Assembly: GCF_000159955.1 (NCBI RefSeq)
Contig: NZ_GG695986.1
Span: 34,741 to 98,740, forward strand
DNA length: 64,000 nt
Reading direction: 5' to 3'
Source: Paenibacillus sp. oral taxon 786 str. D14
Lineage (GTDB): Bacteria; Bacillota; Bacilli; Paenibacillales; Paenibacillaceae
Positions 36,818-44,689 of this stretch are shown one piece after another; within the stretch, counting starts at the first letter, position 1; each line of letters begins with the position of its first letter. The translations under genes and the position numbers were made by a program. The notes beneath the pieces were generated by a model that saw nothing but the letters and a program-made list of their open reading frames with translations, was not told where the DNA came from and did not search any database.

Positions 36818-36873
36818 TGTGTTATATTTTTATCTTTGTGTATGTAACAGTTTAGAGAAAATAGTATAACACA
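36818..36873. repeat. Spaced inverted repeat between pdhA and the esterase gene
   Basis: TGTGTTATA and TATAACACA are perfect 9-bp arms 38 bases apart. A related TGTAACA lies between them. They sit upstream of the PDH promoter and just before the divergent esterase gene, and could be paired operator half-sites. Confidence 0.5.
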
Positions 36874-36973
36874 GATCCATTTTGTGGTAACCTATCGTTG
36901 TCCTGCTTCATGGTAAATGTTACTTGATTCAACTTACAAAAGCAAAAATCTATACAACGGAGTGTGTAGAACT

Positions 36974-37702
36974 ATGACAGATTCGAAATATTTAAAACGA
37001 ACCGTCGTCAAAGAGGAAATCCAAAGCCAATTCTTAGGTGAGAAACGTTATCTGCGTGTGTATCTGCCTCCTGGGTATAACGAAATCCTCAGTTATCCTG
37101 TCGTTTACTGTCAGGACGGCGAGGAGTTCTTCAATTTCGGACGGATTGCGACACATGCCAATCGCCTGATTTTAGATGAAGGGATTGAACCGTTTATCAT
37201 CGTTGGCGTTGAGGTGAATACCGCCGTGCGCACAGAGGAATATGCCCCATTCGGAAACCGGTTTGAGGCCTATACCCGCTGTTTCACGGAAGAAATTATT
37301 CCCTTCATCGAGCGCAATTATCCGGTTCGCCGTGAACCCGAGGAAAGGGTGCTGGCTGGTGACTCTTTAGGAGCAACGGTCTCCCTCCACCTGGCTATGA
37401 AAAATCCAAAACTGTTTTCCAAAATCATTAGCTTGTCCGGCGCCTACTATGAACCGTCCCTTAACCTCCTCGCTCAGGAGACCGATCTCTCCTATTTGTC
37501 GCTCTTTATGATCGTGGGATTACAGGAAGATCATTATACAACGGATACAGGCACCTATAATTTTGTTGAGTTAAATCGCAAAGCCAAAGCCTTGCTCGAA
37601 GAGCGCGGAGCCAGAGTCACCTATTTGGAGAAGGACGGGAAACATTTGTGGGGATTTTGGCAGCAAGAGCTCCCCGATGCGCTAGTCCACTTCTTAAAAT
37701 AA
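36974..37702 (+). CDS. Alpha/beta-hydrolase esterase (enterochelin esterase/esterase D-like)
   Basis: This 242-residue protein has the opening strands of esterase D-like hydrolases (YLRVYLPPGYNEILSYPVVYCQDG), the nucleophile elbow AGDSLGA (Ser in G-D-S-L-G), and a late Asp/His pair with His in KDGKHLWGFW. No signal peptide, so it acts in the cytoplasm. ATG 36974 has GGAGTG nine bases before it; an upstream start at 36917 lacks a site. The ester substrate is unknown. Confidence 0.88.
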   Translation: MTDSKYLKRTVVKEEIQSQFLGEKRYLRVYLPPGYNEILSYPVVYCQDGEEFFNFGRIATHANRLILDEGIEPFIIVGVEVNTAVRTEEYAPFGNRFEAYTRCFTEEIIPFIERNYPVRREPEERVLAGDSLGATVSLHLAMKNPKLFSKIISLSGAYYEPSLNLLAQETDLSYLSLFMIVGLQEDHYTTDTGTYNFVELNRKAKALLEERGARVTYLEKDGKHLWGFWQQELPDALVHFLK

Positions 37703-37725
37703 CGCTTTCATATCCAGTAAAATGG

Positions 37726-37768
37726 GAGGCTGTCCAAGGTAGAACCTTCATCTACTTCGGACAGCCTC
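37726..37768. terminator. Probable bidirectional terminator between esterase and TRIC genes
   Basis: GAGGCTGTCC pairs with GGACAGCCTC, extended inside by GGTAGA/TCTAC. The following T-rich stretches are short on both strands, so efficiency may be modest. Confidence 0.65.
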
Positions 37769-37803
37769 TCTTGATGTCTTTCCACCATAGTCTCCTACGC
37801 GCG

Positions 37804-38490
37804 TTAAGGAGTCTGATCCTGCACGATAGCCCGCTCTGAACTGGATTTCGTCTTCGGCTTCGCTTCCGTTCCAATATAGATATCCCCTGTTGTCAGTGAC
37901 CGTCTGGGCAGTTTCCATTTATAATGGACGGATAACATCCGGAAAAAGACAACTGCCGCAAACAACAAAATCAATTCCCATGTTGAAACGAACCACCCCA
38001 TACCTACTGCCAGTCCAGCCAGCATCGCCCAAACCGCATAGATCTCGTCGCGCAGTACCAGCGGTTTACGCCCGGCCAGCAAATCGCGAATAATTCCGCC
38101 CCCGATGCCAGTCAGCACCGCCGCCACAAGCACCGCACTCATCGGATGCTTCATGTCCGTGGCATACAACGCCCCTTGAATTGCAAAAGCCGACAAACCA
38201 ATCGCGTCGAACAGAACCTCTGTCCGTTTCCAACGACGAACCCATGGCATCGGCAGCACGAAGGCGACCAACACGGACATTACGGCCAACATAATCAAAT
38301 CCCCTTGTCCCCATAACGTCGTTACTGGGACACCGATCAAGACATTGCGGACGATCCCGCCGCCAAACGCCGTAACTAGGCCCAACACCAGCACACCGAG
38401 GATATCGTACTCCTCTTCCATCGCTACGAACGCGCCGGACATCGCAAACGCGACTGTCCCGATGATGCTAAAAATCTCAAAGATGTGCAT
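37804..38490 (-). CDS. Trimeric intracellular cation channel family protein (UPF0126)
   Basis: This 228-residue membrane protein has about seven hydrophobic segments. Two glycine-rich repeats are diagnostic: FGGGIVRNVLIG and IGGGIIRDLLAG, each in a conserved half, which marks bacterial TRIC channels (YvgT/YadS family). Archaeal and bacterial TRIC proteins conduct K+ as homotrimers. The C-terminal 30 residues are charged and cytoplasmic. Monocistronic. Confidence 0.92.
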   Translation of the reverse strand: MHIFEIFSIIGTVAFAMSGAFVAMEEEYDILGVLVLGLVTAFGGGIVRNVLIGVPVTTLWGQGDLIMLAVMSVLVAFVLPMPWVRRWKRTEVLFDAIGLSAFAIQGALYATDMKHPMSAVLVAAVLTGIGGGIIRDLLAGRKPLVLRDEIYAVWAMLAGLAVGMGWFVSTWELILLFAAVVFFRMLSVHYKWKLPRRSLTTGDIYIGTEAKPKTKSSSERAIVQDQTP

Positions 38491-38636
38491 CTCTTCCGTC
38501 CTTCTCTGCCTTTCATTGTCAGCTTTTTATTTATCAATCCCCATTGTAGGCCCACAAGTGGAAATTGTGCAACCCTAAAATCTGAATTATACTAACGAAA
38601 GCAGAAGATATTGTTCGGGAAAGGAAGAAAATCGAA

Positions 38637-39278
38637 ATGACTGTGAACCGGGTGCTCATTTTTGCAGGCGGAGGTTTAGATCCGGGAATGCTTCGTGAGG
38701 TGCGTTCGGATGATTTTTTGATCGGCGCTGACCGCGGGGCCTTATTTCTGGTAGAGCACGGGATAACCCCTCATCTGGCGGTGGGCGATTTCGATTCCGT
38801 GAACGAGGAAGAACTGGATCGGATTCGCAGACACAGCAAAGAGCTGGTCATTTGCGATCCGATTGATAAAGATCTGACGGATACGGAGCTGGCCTTTGAC
38901 CTAGCCGTTCAGCGTAACCCTGCAGAAATCGTATTAACCGGAGTAATCGGAACTCGCTTGGATCATTCGTTGGCCAATATACATATGTTACTGCGCGCAG
39001 CGGAGCAAGGCATTACCTGCTCTATATGGGATGAACATAATTACATTACATTGTGCGGATCGGTCTGCCAAGTTGAGGATCGCGGATATACATATGTTTC
39101 TCTTCTTCCGCTGACCCCTGTCGTAACCGGCATTACATTAAAAGGATTCATGTACCCATTAGATGATGCAACGCTCCGCATAGGTCAATCTCTGGCGGTG
39201 AGCAATCAGTTAGCGGCTCCCGTCGGAACGGTGTATGTGAACGAAGGCTGGTTGCTTATTATCCAAAGCCGTGACTAG
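38637..39278 (+). CDS. thiN: Thiamine pyrophosphokinase
   Basis: This 213-residue enzyme turns thiamine into thiamine diphosphate with ATP. It has the N-terminal IFAGGG, ADRGALFLVEHGITPHLAVGDFDSV, IDKDLTDTELAFDLA with the Asp-rich Mg site, and TGVIGTRLDHSLANIHML. The C-terminal beta-barrel (GYTYVSLLPL to VSNQL) binds thiamine. A site GGAAAGGAAG precedes the ATG. Its product is the cofactor of the PDH E1 subunits encoded in the same window, though the two are not in one operon. Confidence 0.94.
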   Translation: MTVNRVLIFAGGGLDPGMLREVRSDDFLIGADRGALFLVEHGITPHLAVGDFDSVNEEELDRIRRHSKELVICDPIDKDLTDTELAFDLAVQRNPAEIVLTGVIGTRLDHSLANIHMLLRAAEQGITCSIWDEHNYITLCGSVCQVEDRGYTYVSLLPLTPVVTGITLKGFMYPLDDATLRIGQSLAVSNQLAAPVGTVYVNEGWLLIIQSRD

Positions 39279-39356
39279 GTATTTGATTTGATTTTAATAT
39301 GTATCATTTTTGTAACCTTTATGTGACCCCGGAATGAAAAGATGAAAGAAAAGCAG

Positions 39357-39383
39357 AACCCTTGATTTTTCAAGGGTTTTTTT
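39357..39383 (+). terminator. Terminator of thiN
   Basis: AACCCTTGA and TCAAGGGTT pair around a short T loop, followed by a run of T. Between it and the next gene (39384-39581) I see only AT-rich DNA and the likely promoter at 39529-39537. Confidence 0.88.
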
Positions 39384-39528
39384 CATGGATTTTCATTGAT
39401 AAAGGAGGATGAAAAAACGCTATATCTTAAAAAAATGTAAACTTTAATGTTATTTTAATAATCGCCTCCAAACCGTTGCGGCCCAAGGTTTTTAGGGAAT
39501 TATACCAAAATATAGGAGATTACAAATC

Positions 39529-39537
39529 TGTTATACT
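39529..39537 (+). promoter_or_regulatory. Possible extended -10 promoter of the NlpC/P60 gene
   Basis: TG-T-TATACT lies 45 bases before the ATG. No clear -35 box. Confidence 0.4.
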
Positions 39538-39581
39538 CCAACTAACGAACCGGTCAAATCAGAACTTGGAGGTATTACAAC

Positions 39582-40091
39582 ATGATGAAACGCAATCTAT
39601 TCCAAAAAGTATTGACGGTCGGACTGGTGTCCGCCCTTGGTTTCGGTACGCTGCTTGCAGGCGGGGCTGAACCAGTACAAGCCCAATCGGCAACAAGCAC
39701 TGCTGTATCCAAAGGCACGCAGGTTGTAAACTACGCGAAGAAGTTTATAGGCACTCCTTATAAATTCGGAGCATCGACTTCGACGACTAAGGTATTCGAC
39801 TGCTCTTCCTTTACGAAGTATGTTATGAAGAAATATGGCGTTACTCTGCCGCGTACTTCCGCTGCTCAAGCTAAAGTTGGCTCAGCAGTATCGAAATCCA
39901 ATCTGAAAGCGGGCGATCTGGTCTTCTTCTCCAGCGGCAGCCGGGCAAACGGGAAGAACGTAACTCATGTAGCGATCTATATGGGCAACGGGAAAATTAT
40001 TCATACTTATGGGAAGCCAGGGGTAACGATTTCGAATTTGAACTCTGGTAACTGGAAAAAAACATATCTGAAGGCTCGTCGCGTCCTTTAG
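39582..40091 (+). CDS. Secreted NlpC/P60 cell-wall endopeptidase
   Basis: This 169-residue protein has a signal peptide cut after PVQA (about residue 34) and a single NlpC/P60 domain. The catalytic Cys74 lies in FDCSSFTKYV, His129 in THVAIYMGNG and His141 in IIHT. Such enzymes cut D-gamma-glutamyl-diaminopimelate bonds in peptidoglycan. There is no LysM or SH3 wall-binding domain, unusual compared with many Bacillus relatives but seen in short Paenibacillus enzymes. GGAGG lies nine bases before the first of two ATGs. Confidence 0.94.
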   Translation: MMKRNLFQKVLTVGLVSALGFGTLLAGGAEPVQAQSATSTAVSKGTQVVNYAKKFIGTPYKFGASTSTTKVFDCSSFTKYVMKKYGVTLPRTSAAQAKVGSAVSKSNLKAGDLVFFSSGSRANGKNVTHVAIYMGNGKIIHTYGKPGVTISNLNSGNWKKTYLKARRVL

Positions 40092-40118
40092 TCGGACAAG
40101 CCCCTCTCTTGATATAAG

Positions 40119-40156
40119 AAGTCGTTGCATAGATCAGTTGATCGCAACGACTTTTT
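40119..40156 (+). terminator. Terminator of the NlpC/P60 gene
   Basis: AAGTCGTTGC and GCAACGACTT form a 10-bp stem followed by T. The response-regulator gene converges on it from the right. Confidence 0.88.
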
Positions 40157-40188
40157 CCTTTGCCATGGGATAAACGGCTGGCTTACGT

Positions 40189-40866
40189 TTAACCAAACAT
40201 ATATCCGGTGCCGCGAATCGTATGGAGCAGCTTTCTCGAATGGCCTTTATCGATTTTTTTGCGTAAATGCCGAATATAGACATCCACCACGTTGGTTCCG
40301 GTTGAAAAATCATACCCCCAAACCTGCTGCAGGATCAAGTCCCGTCCGCACACCTTCCCAGCCCGCTTCATCAAAAAGAGCAGCAGATCGAATTCCTTCG
40401 GCGTCAATCGAATGGACTCCCCGTTTCTCCAAGCCTTGCGGCTGCGCAGCTCGACTCGTAAATCCTCAAAGGTCAACTCGGTTAGGGAGCCATCCCCCAG
40501 CCGTTTGAACAGTGAAATCAAATGACCAACCCGAGCATACAACTCAGCCATGGGGATCGTGATCGGAACGACATCGTTGGCTCCCCCGGCAAAGCCGGCG
40601 ACAACGTCATCGGTGTTCCACTCCTTAAGCAGAAGGATCAGCGGAAACGGAGCGAACCGCCCAATTTCCTCCAGAAGGACCTGGGAAGCATCATCCGGCA
40701 AATCCATACCCAGCAGCAGCAAATCCGGAAGCTCTTCTTCTATTATACGAAGCACGCCGGAGCCGCTTTGCTTCCAATCGACCTGATAGCCGGCTTCCTC
40801 TAATCCAGCCTTGATTCGCTCCCCTTGAGCCTGATCCTCTAAAACAAGCATAATGTAACCTTTCAT
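40189..40866 (-). CDS. OmpR-family regulator with degenerate receiver domain
   Basis: This 225-residue protein has a normal C-terminal winged helix (RLTPKEFDLLLFLMKRAGKV, VVDVYIRHLRKKIDK, TIRGTGYMF). The N-terminal receiver fold is kept, but its phospho-acceptor position is Gly53 (LLLLGMDLPDD), and the conserved lysine after beta5 is Ile102 (ANDVVPITIPM). It therefore should not accept phosphate in the usual way. No kinase gene is adjacent. Such atypical regulators act by ligand, redox or constitutive dimerisation. AGGTGG precedes the ATG. The target is unknown. Confidence 0.9.
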   Translation of the reverse strand: MKGYIMLVLEDQAQGERIKAGLEEAGYQVDWKQSGSGVLRIIEEELPDLLLLGMDLPDDASQVLLEEIGRFAPFPLILLLKEWNTDDVVAGFAGGANDVVPITIPMAELYARVGHLISLFKRLGDGSLTELTFEDLRVELRSRKAWRNGESIRLTPKEFDLLLFLMKRAGKVCGRDLILQQVWGYDFSTGTNVVDVYIRHLRKKIDKGHSRKLLHTIRGTGYMFG

Positions 40867-40961
40867 CGCGCGACCACCTTACCTGCATCTGCCAATCCAT
40901 TAATAAGATGGTCATTCCACCGGGAAATCATTCGGTCACCCGGAAAGGATCATGTTGATCC

Positions 40962-42029
40962 TTAACCTATATAGCGATCATAGATGGTTTTGGCTTCTGA
41001 AGGATCTTGCGTACCGTGAATTAACGCTCTCCCGTCCGCAAACAAGACCAACCGCTTTTCATCGATTGTAAAAGAGAGCAAGAACGGATTTACCTCCACC
41101 TTCCCCTCTTGCAATCGTTCCAGCCTCATTGCCATCTCCTGCAGTTCAAGCTTCCGTTTTGTTGCCGGACGAATCTGCACCGTGTCCCTGCCACAAAGCA
41201 CCTCCGTCTTTCGGTTGCCGGCCGCAGACAGATACGGGTAGGTGGCTTCGCTTCCGCAAGAAAGGCAATCGTCCCGTTTGGCTGTGCCCACTTTAATTGA
41301 GGTTTGCTCGTTTCGCCACAGGTCAAAGGTCAGCAATGTGCCCCGTAACGCCTCCGTATTTCCGGTGAGCAGCTTTAATGCTTCCGTTGCTTGATGGGCT
41401 ACGACCATTTGTACGGCCGGCGGGATCACCCCTACGGTGTCGCAAGTATCTCCGCCGAGCGGTACAGTCCCTAGTAAGCAGTTCAAGCAAGGCGTTTCGC
41501 CGGGCAAAATCGTGTAAGTTATTCCGTAACTGCCTACGCATCCGCCGTAGATCCAGGGAATGCGATATTTTTGCGAGATGTCGTTAATCATCAATCTCGT
41601 ATCGAAATTATCCGTAGCATCCATGATGAGGTCAACGCCATGAATGAGGTCTTCTAATTCCTCCGGATCAACATCCATCACATGGGCATCGATGCGCACC
41701 TGACTATTGATTGCATTTAACCGTTGCTTGGCCGCGATCGCTTTCGGTACTCGTCCGGCCGCATCCGCTTCAGAAAATAGCTGCTGTCGCTGCAGATTGC
41801 TCCATTCCACGTAATCCCGGTCGGCGATCACCAGATGTCCGACACCTGCGCGAACGAGCGTTTCAGCGATCCCTGTGCCAAGCGCCCCAGCTCCAACGAC
41901 TAACACCTTCGCTTGTTCAAGCTGGTCTTGGCCCGCATGACCTATCGGTGCAAACAATCGCTGCCGGGAATATCGATCCGGTTGCTGGCGTTCATGCTGC
42001 AGTTGTTGCTCAGTATGCGTTCTCTCCAA
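40962..42029 (-). CDS. MoeB/ThiF-family adenylyltransferase
   Basis: This 355-residue E1-like enzyme adenylates the C-terminal glycine of a sulfur-carrier protein (MoaD or ThiS). It has the ATP site VLVVGAGALGTGIAETL, DRDYVEWSNLQRQQLF, DATDNFDTR, a candidate Cys in GDTCDTVG, and two zinc-binding C-x-x-C pairs (CLNC and CLSC). About 90 C-terminal residues form an extra domain, which is not a rhodanese. The start TTG 42029 has GAGGGGAG at eight bases; a longer reading to 42104 overlaps promoter DNA. No moa or thi genes are near, so the partner is open. Confidence 0.9.
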   Translation of the reverse strand: MERTHTEQQLQHERQQPDRYSRQRLFAPIGHAGQDQLEQAKVLVVGAGALGTGIAETLVRAGVGHLVIADRDYVEWSNLQRQQLFSEADAAGRVPKAIAAKQRLNAINSQVRIDAHVMDVDPEELEDLIHGVDLIMDATDNFDTRLMINDISQKYRIPWIYGGCVGSYGITYTILPGETPCLNCLLGTVPLGGDTCDTVGVIPPAVQMVVAHQATEALKLLTGNTEALRGTLLTFDLWRNEQTSIKVGTAKRDDCLSCGSEATYPYLSAAGNRKTEVLCGRDTVQIRPATKRKLELQEMAMRLERLQEGKVEVNPFLLSFTIDEKRLVLFADGRALIHGTQDPSEAKTIYDRYIG

Positions 42030-42103
42030 TTTCCGCACTCCCCTCGCCAATGCTTGTCTTCTTATCGAATCCGGTGAAACAACCGCTTCGATGGTTTGTT
42101 TCA

Positions 42104-42132
42104 AGCATAGTACAGATAGGGCAAGAATTCAA
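42104..42132 (-). promoter_or_regulatory. Promoter of the MoeB/ThiF gene
   Basis: Minus strand: -35 TTGAAT, 17-base spacer, -10 TATGCT. A loose dyad (GAAACAAACC/GGTTGTTTC) lies just downstream at 42076-42102. Confidence 0.5.
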
Positions 42133-42143
42133 AGGAGTTCCCC

Positions 42144-43142
42144 TCACTCTTCAGGTTCGAATGCTCTACAATCCAGCGAAAAATACCCGTTTTCGGCCGC
42201 AGCACGTTCATTCGGGAAGATCTCCTCTTCGCGATAACCTAACTCCGAGGCACGAGCACAGGTCATTCGATAGTAATATTTTAACCCCGTGGTCGGATCA
42301 ACTGCTCCAACGATCGCCGGTGCCAGGTCTAATCTTCCCCCGCCGAATGCATAGTTGTTATAGTAGCGATCACCTACCGGAATGCCTTGCAGAAACACCA
42401 GGATTCCGACATCATCTAACGTATTATTCCACTCCTCCTGCGGGATCACCGGCAGCGTAAACGTATAATCCACTCCCAGCTTTGCCGCAATCCGATTATG
42501 AGCGCGAATCGCCCGGGCCAGATCCTCTTCAATCCGGCGGACGATCGTTGCACGCCGAACGGCATCAAAGGTTTCCTCATTCTGCAGCAGCGGAATGGAG
42601 ATCTCGGACTTAATCTCGGTTTGCAGCCCGCTGACCCAGTGGTTCGCCGCTGCATCGTAAGCCGTCACGTTCCTATCCAACGTAAACGCGATACTGTTCC
42701 CGCTTGCGTCTAAATATGTATAGGGCTTTTTGTCCTGCCACCGGTAAGTCCACGTATCACTGCTCAGATCCATGTCCGCTGCATACAGAAAATAGCCGTC
42801 ATAGTCCATGACAACGATCGCCGGGATATAAGCTAGAAGCGACTGCTGTCCCGCCGGATCGTCAGCTACGCCGAAATTCAAGGACAAGCTCCGAAGCAGT
42901 GCGGCAAGGGCTTGCTCTTTATCCGCCCGCATCCATTTCGAGGATCCGTACCCGCTCTCGAATTGCTGCAGCTCGTTCCGGTTTAACAAAGCCGCTGCAT
43001 CCTGAACCGCCGTGCGCAAGGCGGCCGTATATCGGGTCTCAAGCCGGTTAACCTCCCGTAAATTTTCCGCTCGCAGCCCGCCCAGCCAAACAACTGGAGC
43101 AATAATGATGACAAAGATCACGGCCCAGTCAGTAATCTTCAT
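42144..43142 (-). CDS. Membrane-anchored protein of the Tad-like cluster, unknown
   Basis: This 332-residue protein has an N-terminal anchor (WAVIFVIIIAPVVWLGGL) and a long exported domain without a family I recognise. Its first 80 residues after the anchor are helical with many Arg/Glu/Gln, which suits a pilin-like stalk; later parts hold Tyr- and Asp-rich stretches (IPAIVVMDYDGYFLYAADMD). ATG 43142 overlaps the preceding gene by 14 bases and has GGAGG upstream. It is the last gene of the kinase-secretion operon. It could be a minor pilin or an adhesive tip; this is inference. Confidence 0.72.
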   Translation of the reverse strand: MKITDWAVIFVIIIAPVVWLGGLRAENLREVNRLETRYTAALRTAVQDAAALLNRNELQQFESGYGSSKWMRADKEQALAALLRSLSLNFGVADDPAGQQSLLAYIPAIVVMDYDGYFLYAADMDLSSDTWTYRWQDKKPYTYLDASGNSIAFTLDRNVTAYDAAANHWVSGLQTEIKSEISIPLLQNEETFDAVRRATIVRRIEEDLARAIRAHNRIAAKLGVDYTFTLPVIPQEEWNNTLDDVGILVFLQGIPVGDRYYNNYAFGGGRLDLAPAIVGAVDPTTGLKYYYRMTCARASELGYREEEIFPNERAAAENGYFSLDCRAFEPEE

Positions 43143-43671
43143 TGAGCACCATACCTCCGTAGGTGAGTAAAGACGGTCCCTTCTTCCCTGCACTGTTATA
43201 TAGAAACTCCGAAAGAATATCCAGCGGGCTCCGGGAGCGGTCGTAGGCTGTAACGGTGAAGAAGTCCCCTTCCTCTAGCTTGTACGGGACACCTTCTTGC
43301 CCTGTTCCGGATGGAAACAGGACCTTTAAAATATCTGAGGTATAGTAAGCATTGTATACGACGCTGAAATCACCTAAGAAAGTTCCCGGGTCAGCCGGAT
43401 CGCCGTATTCCGGGTGATAGATCTTATGACGATGCTCCAGCTCAACCTCATACCATCCTCCGGATAACTCCAGTTCATGGACAAAATCCTCGTACATGTC
43501 CGGCGTGACGAACCCTTTGTTCCGCACGGCATCCGCAAACTGTACCAACGTATGGTACGCCGCCAAATATCGGAGATCCTCCTGGCGCTGCGCAGCCTGC
43601 AACGCTGGAAACAGAAACAGGAGCAGCACGGCAAGCAGCGCAGCCGTTATTTTCGACAAGGCGTTTACCAT
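43129..43671 (-). CDS. Small membrane-anchored protein of the Tad-like cluster
   Basis: This 180-residue protein has an N-terminal hydrophobic segment (ITAALLAVLLLFLFPAL) and then a helical exported stretch (AAQRQEDLRYLAAYHTLVQFADAVRNKGF). The layout recalls TadE-like pseudopilins, but no cleavage motif for a prepilin peptidase is obvious. The C-terminal 100 residues are Tyr/Gly-rich with no family I recognise. It overlaps the next gene by 14 bases, so they are likely coupled. Confidence 0.7.
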   Translation of the reverse strand: MVNALSKITAALLAVLLLFLFPALQAAQRQEDLRYLAAYHTLVQFADAVRNKGFVTPDMYEDFVHELELSGGWYEVELEHRHKIYHPEYGDPADPGTFLGDFSVVYNAYYTSDILKVLFPSGTGQEGVPYKLEEGDFFTVTAYDRSRSPLDILSEFLYNSAGKKGPSLLTYGGMVLNEDY

Positions 43672-43681
43672 TCACTGCAAC

Positions 43682-44146
43682 CTACTTTCTTTGAATAATC
43701 ACCCGAACTTCTTTCCCTGATGAATCAAACCTATGTTCAATGCTGTAATTCGCCCGTAAATCCAATACTTCCAGAGCGCGTTTACGGCTTTGCTCCAACA
43801 CATCCTCCAATAGACCAAATGGGACGGTATTCAAAACTTCCCCATTCACCTCGATCTCTACGCCGAGCTCAATCCAATCCGGAATCCGATGAAGGAGATC
43901 ATTCCCGCTTAATCCGCCGCTTGTGTCCCCCAGAGGATCATCATCGCGGGATCTCTCCCCTGTTTCGCTTGTGAGCACACTTCCTTCAAGCGCGTAGACG
44001 CTGCGTCCAACGCCGTGTAGCTGCACCGCGAGCGCGTCATAGGACGCGTTCTGATTCGCTCCGATGTCCAGCATATAGATGGCAACGGCCAAAAAAGAGC
44101 TGACGGAGAAAAGCAGCCATACCAGACTTTTTACATGATTGATCAC
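43682..44146 (-). CDS. Small membrane-anchored protein of the Tad-like cluster
   Basis: This 154-residue protein has an N-terminal anchor (LVWLLFSVSSFLAVAIYML) followed by a short exported domain with an acidic patch (GERSRDDDPLGD). It starts at GTG 44146, with GGAGG 11 bases upstream; no ATG is available in frame. No family recognised. It lies between two similar small genes, which suggests a set of minor pilins or assembly factors. Confidence 0.68.
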   Translation of the reverse strand: MINHVKSLVWLLFSVSSFLAVAIYMLDIGANQNASYDALAVQLHGVGRSVYALEGSVLTSETGERSRDDDPLGDTSGGLSGNDLLHRIPDWIELGVEIEVNGEVLNTVPFGLLEDVLEQSRKRALEVLDLRANYSIEHRFDSSGKEVRVIIQRK

Positions 44147-44173
44147 CTTAAATGATGCCTCCAGCCTTTCCCA

Positions 44174-44665
44174 TTACGGAAGTAGCGTTGTCTGTGTAAA
44201 TATCAATCCTCGAACCACATTCGAGCTGTCCTTGACCACCTTCGCCTTGAACTTGCCGCTCGGATTGACATATTCATTTAGCCGCTCGTCCCAGGCATTA
44301 CTAATCGGCGCATTGCTATGATTGATCACCGCACCGTAATATTCCGAAGACTCAGATTCATTAACGTTCAGGATATCTCCATACCATTCCCCGCCTCTGT
44401 TCTTCCCGGTTTTCACCAAGATGCCAAATTGATCGCGATCCTTGAATTTCCGTAATGCATTGGTAACCTGCGAACCGCTGACGGTCGTATCGTCATAGAC
44501 GGTAAACGAGGCTTGGGACAGCTCCGTCTGGATATCGGAGAAGCTGTTTTGCGCCGTTTTGGTCGCTTCCTGAGCAGAAACAAACAAGATAACTACAATC
44601 GTAATCAAAGCTATTGTCAAAAAGATCCCGGCTGCAACCTTTAGTGCGGATGAAGCGTTGTTCAT
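44174..44665 (-). CDS. Small membrane-anchored protein, candidate pilin-like subunit
   Basis: This 163-residue protein has an N-terminal segment (VAAGIFLTIALITIVVILFVSAQEATKTAQNSF) of one long hydrophobic helix that runs on into an amphipathic helix, as in type IV pilin-like and TadE/TadG-like proteins. The rest is a small exported domain. The presumed pilin cleavage site is not visible. AAGGAGG precedes the ATG. It directly follows the platform gene, the usual place for a pilin or pseudopilin. Confidence 0.7.
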   Translation of the reverse strand: MNNASSALKVAAGIFLTIALITIVVILFVSAQEATKTAQNSFSDIQTELSQASFTVYDDTTVSGSQVTNALRKFKDRDQFGILVKTGKNRGGEWYGDILNVNESESSEYYGAVINHSNAPISNAWDERLNEYVNPSGKFKAKVVKDSSNVVRGLIFTQTTLLP

Positions 44666-44689
44666 GGATAAATGCCTCCTTAAATTTTT

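Noticed and set aside
39404..39446. Twelve-codon frame MKKRYILKKCKL with AAAGGAGG before it
   Set aside because: The ribosome site touches the ATG directly, with no spacing; the peptide is too short and no conservation evidence is available.
40126..40508. Plus-strand reading frame opposite the degenerate response regulator
   Set aside because: It lies antisense to a well-supported gene, has no ribosome site and no protein-like motif.
42144..44665. Calling the four small anchored proteins TadE, TadF or Flp
   Set aside because: N-terminal helices fit, but no prepilin cleavage motif or family motif was recognised.
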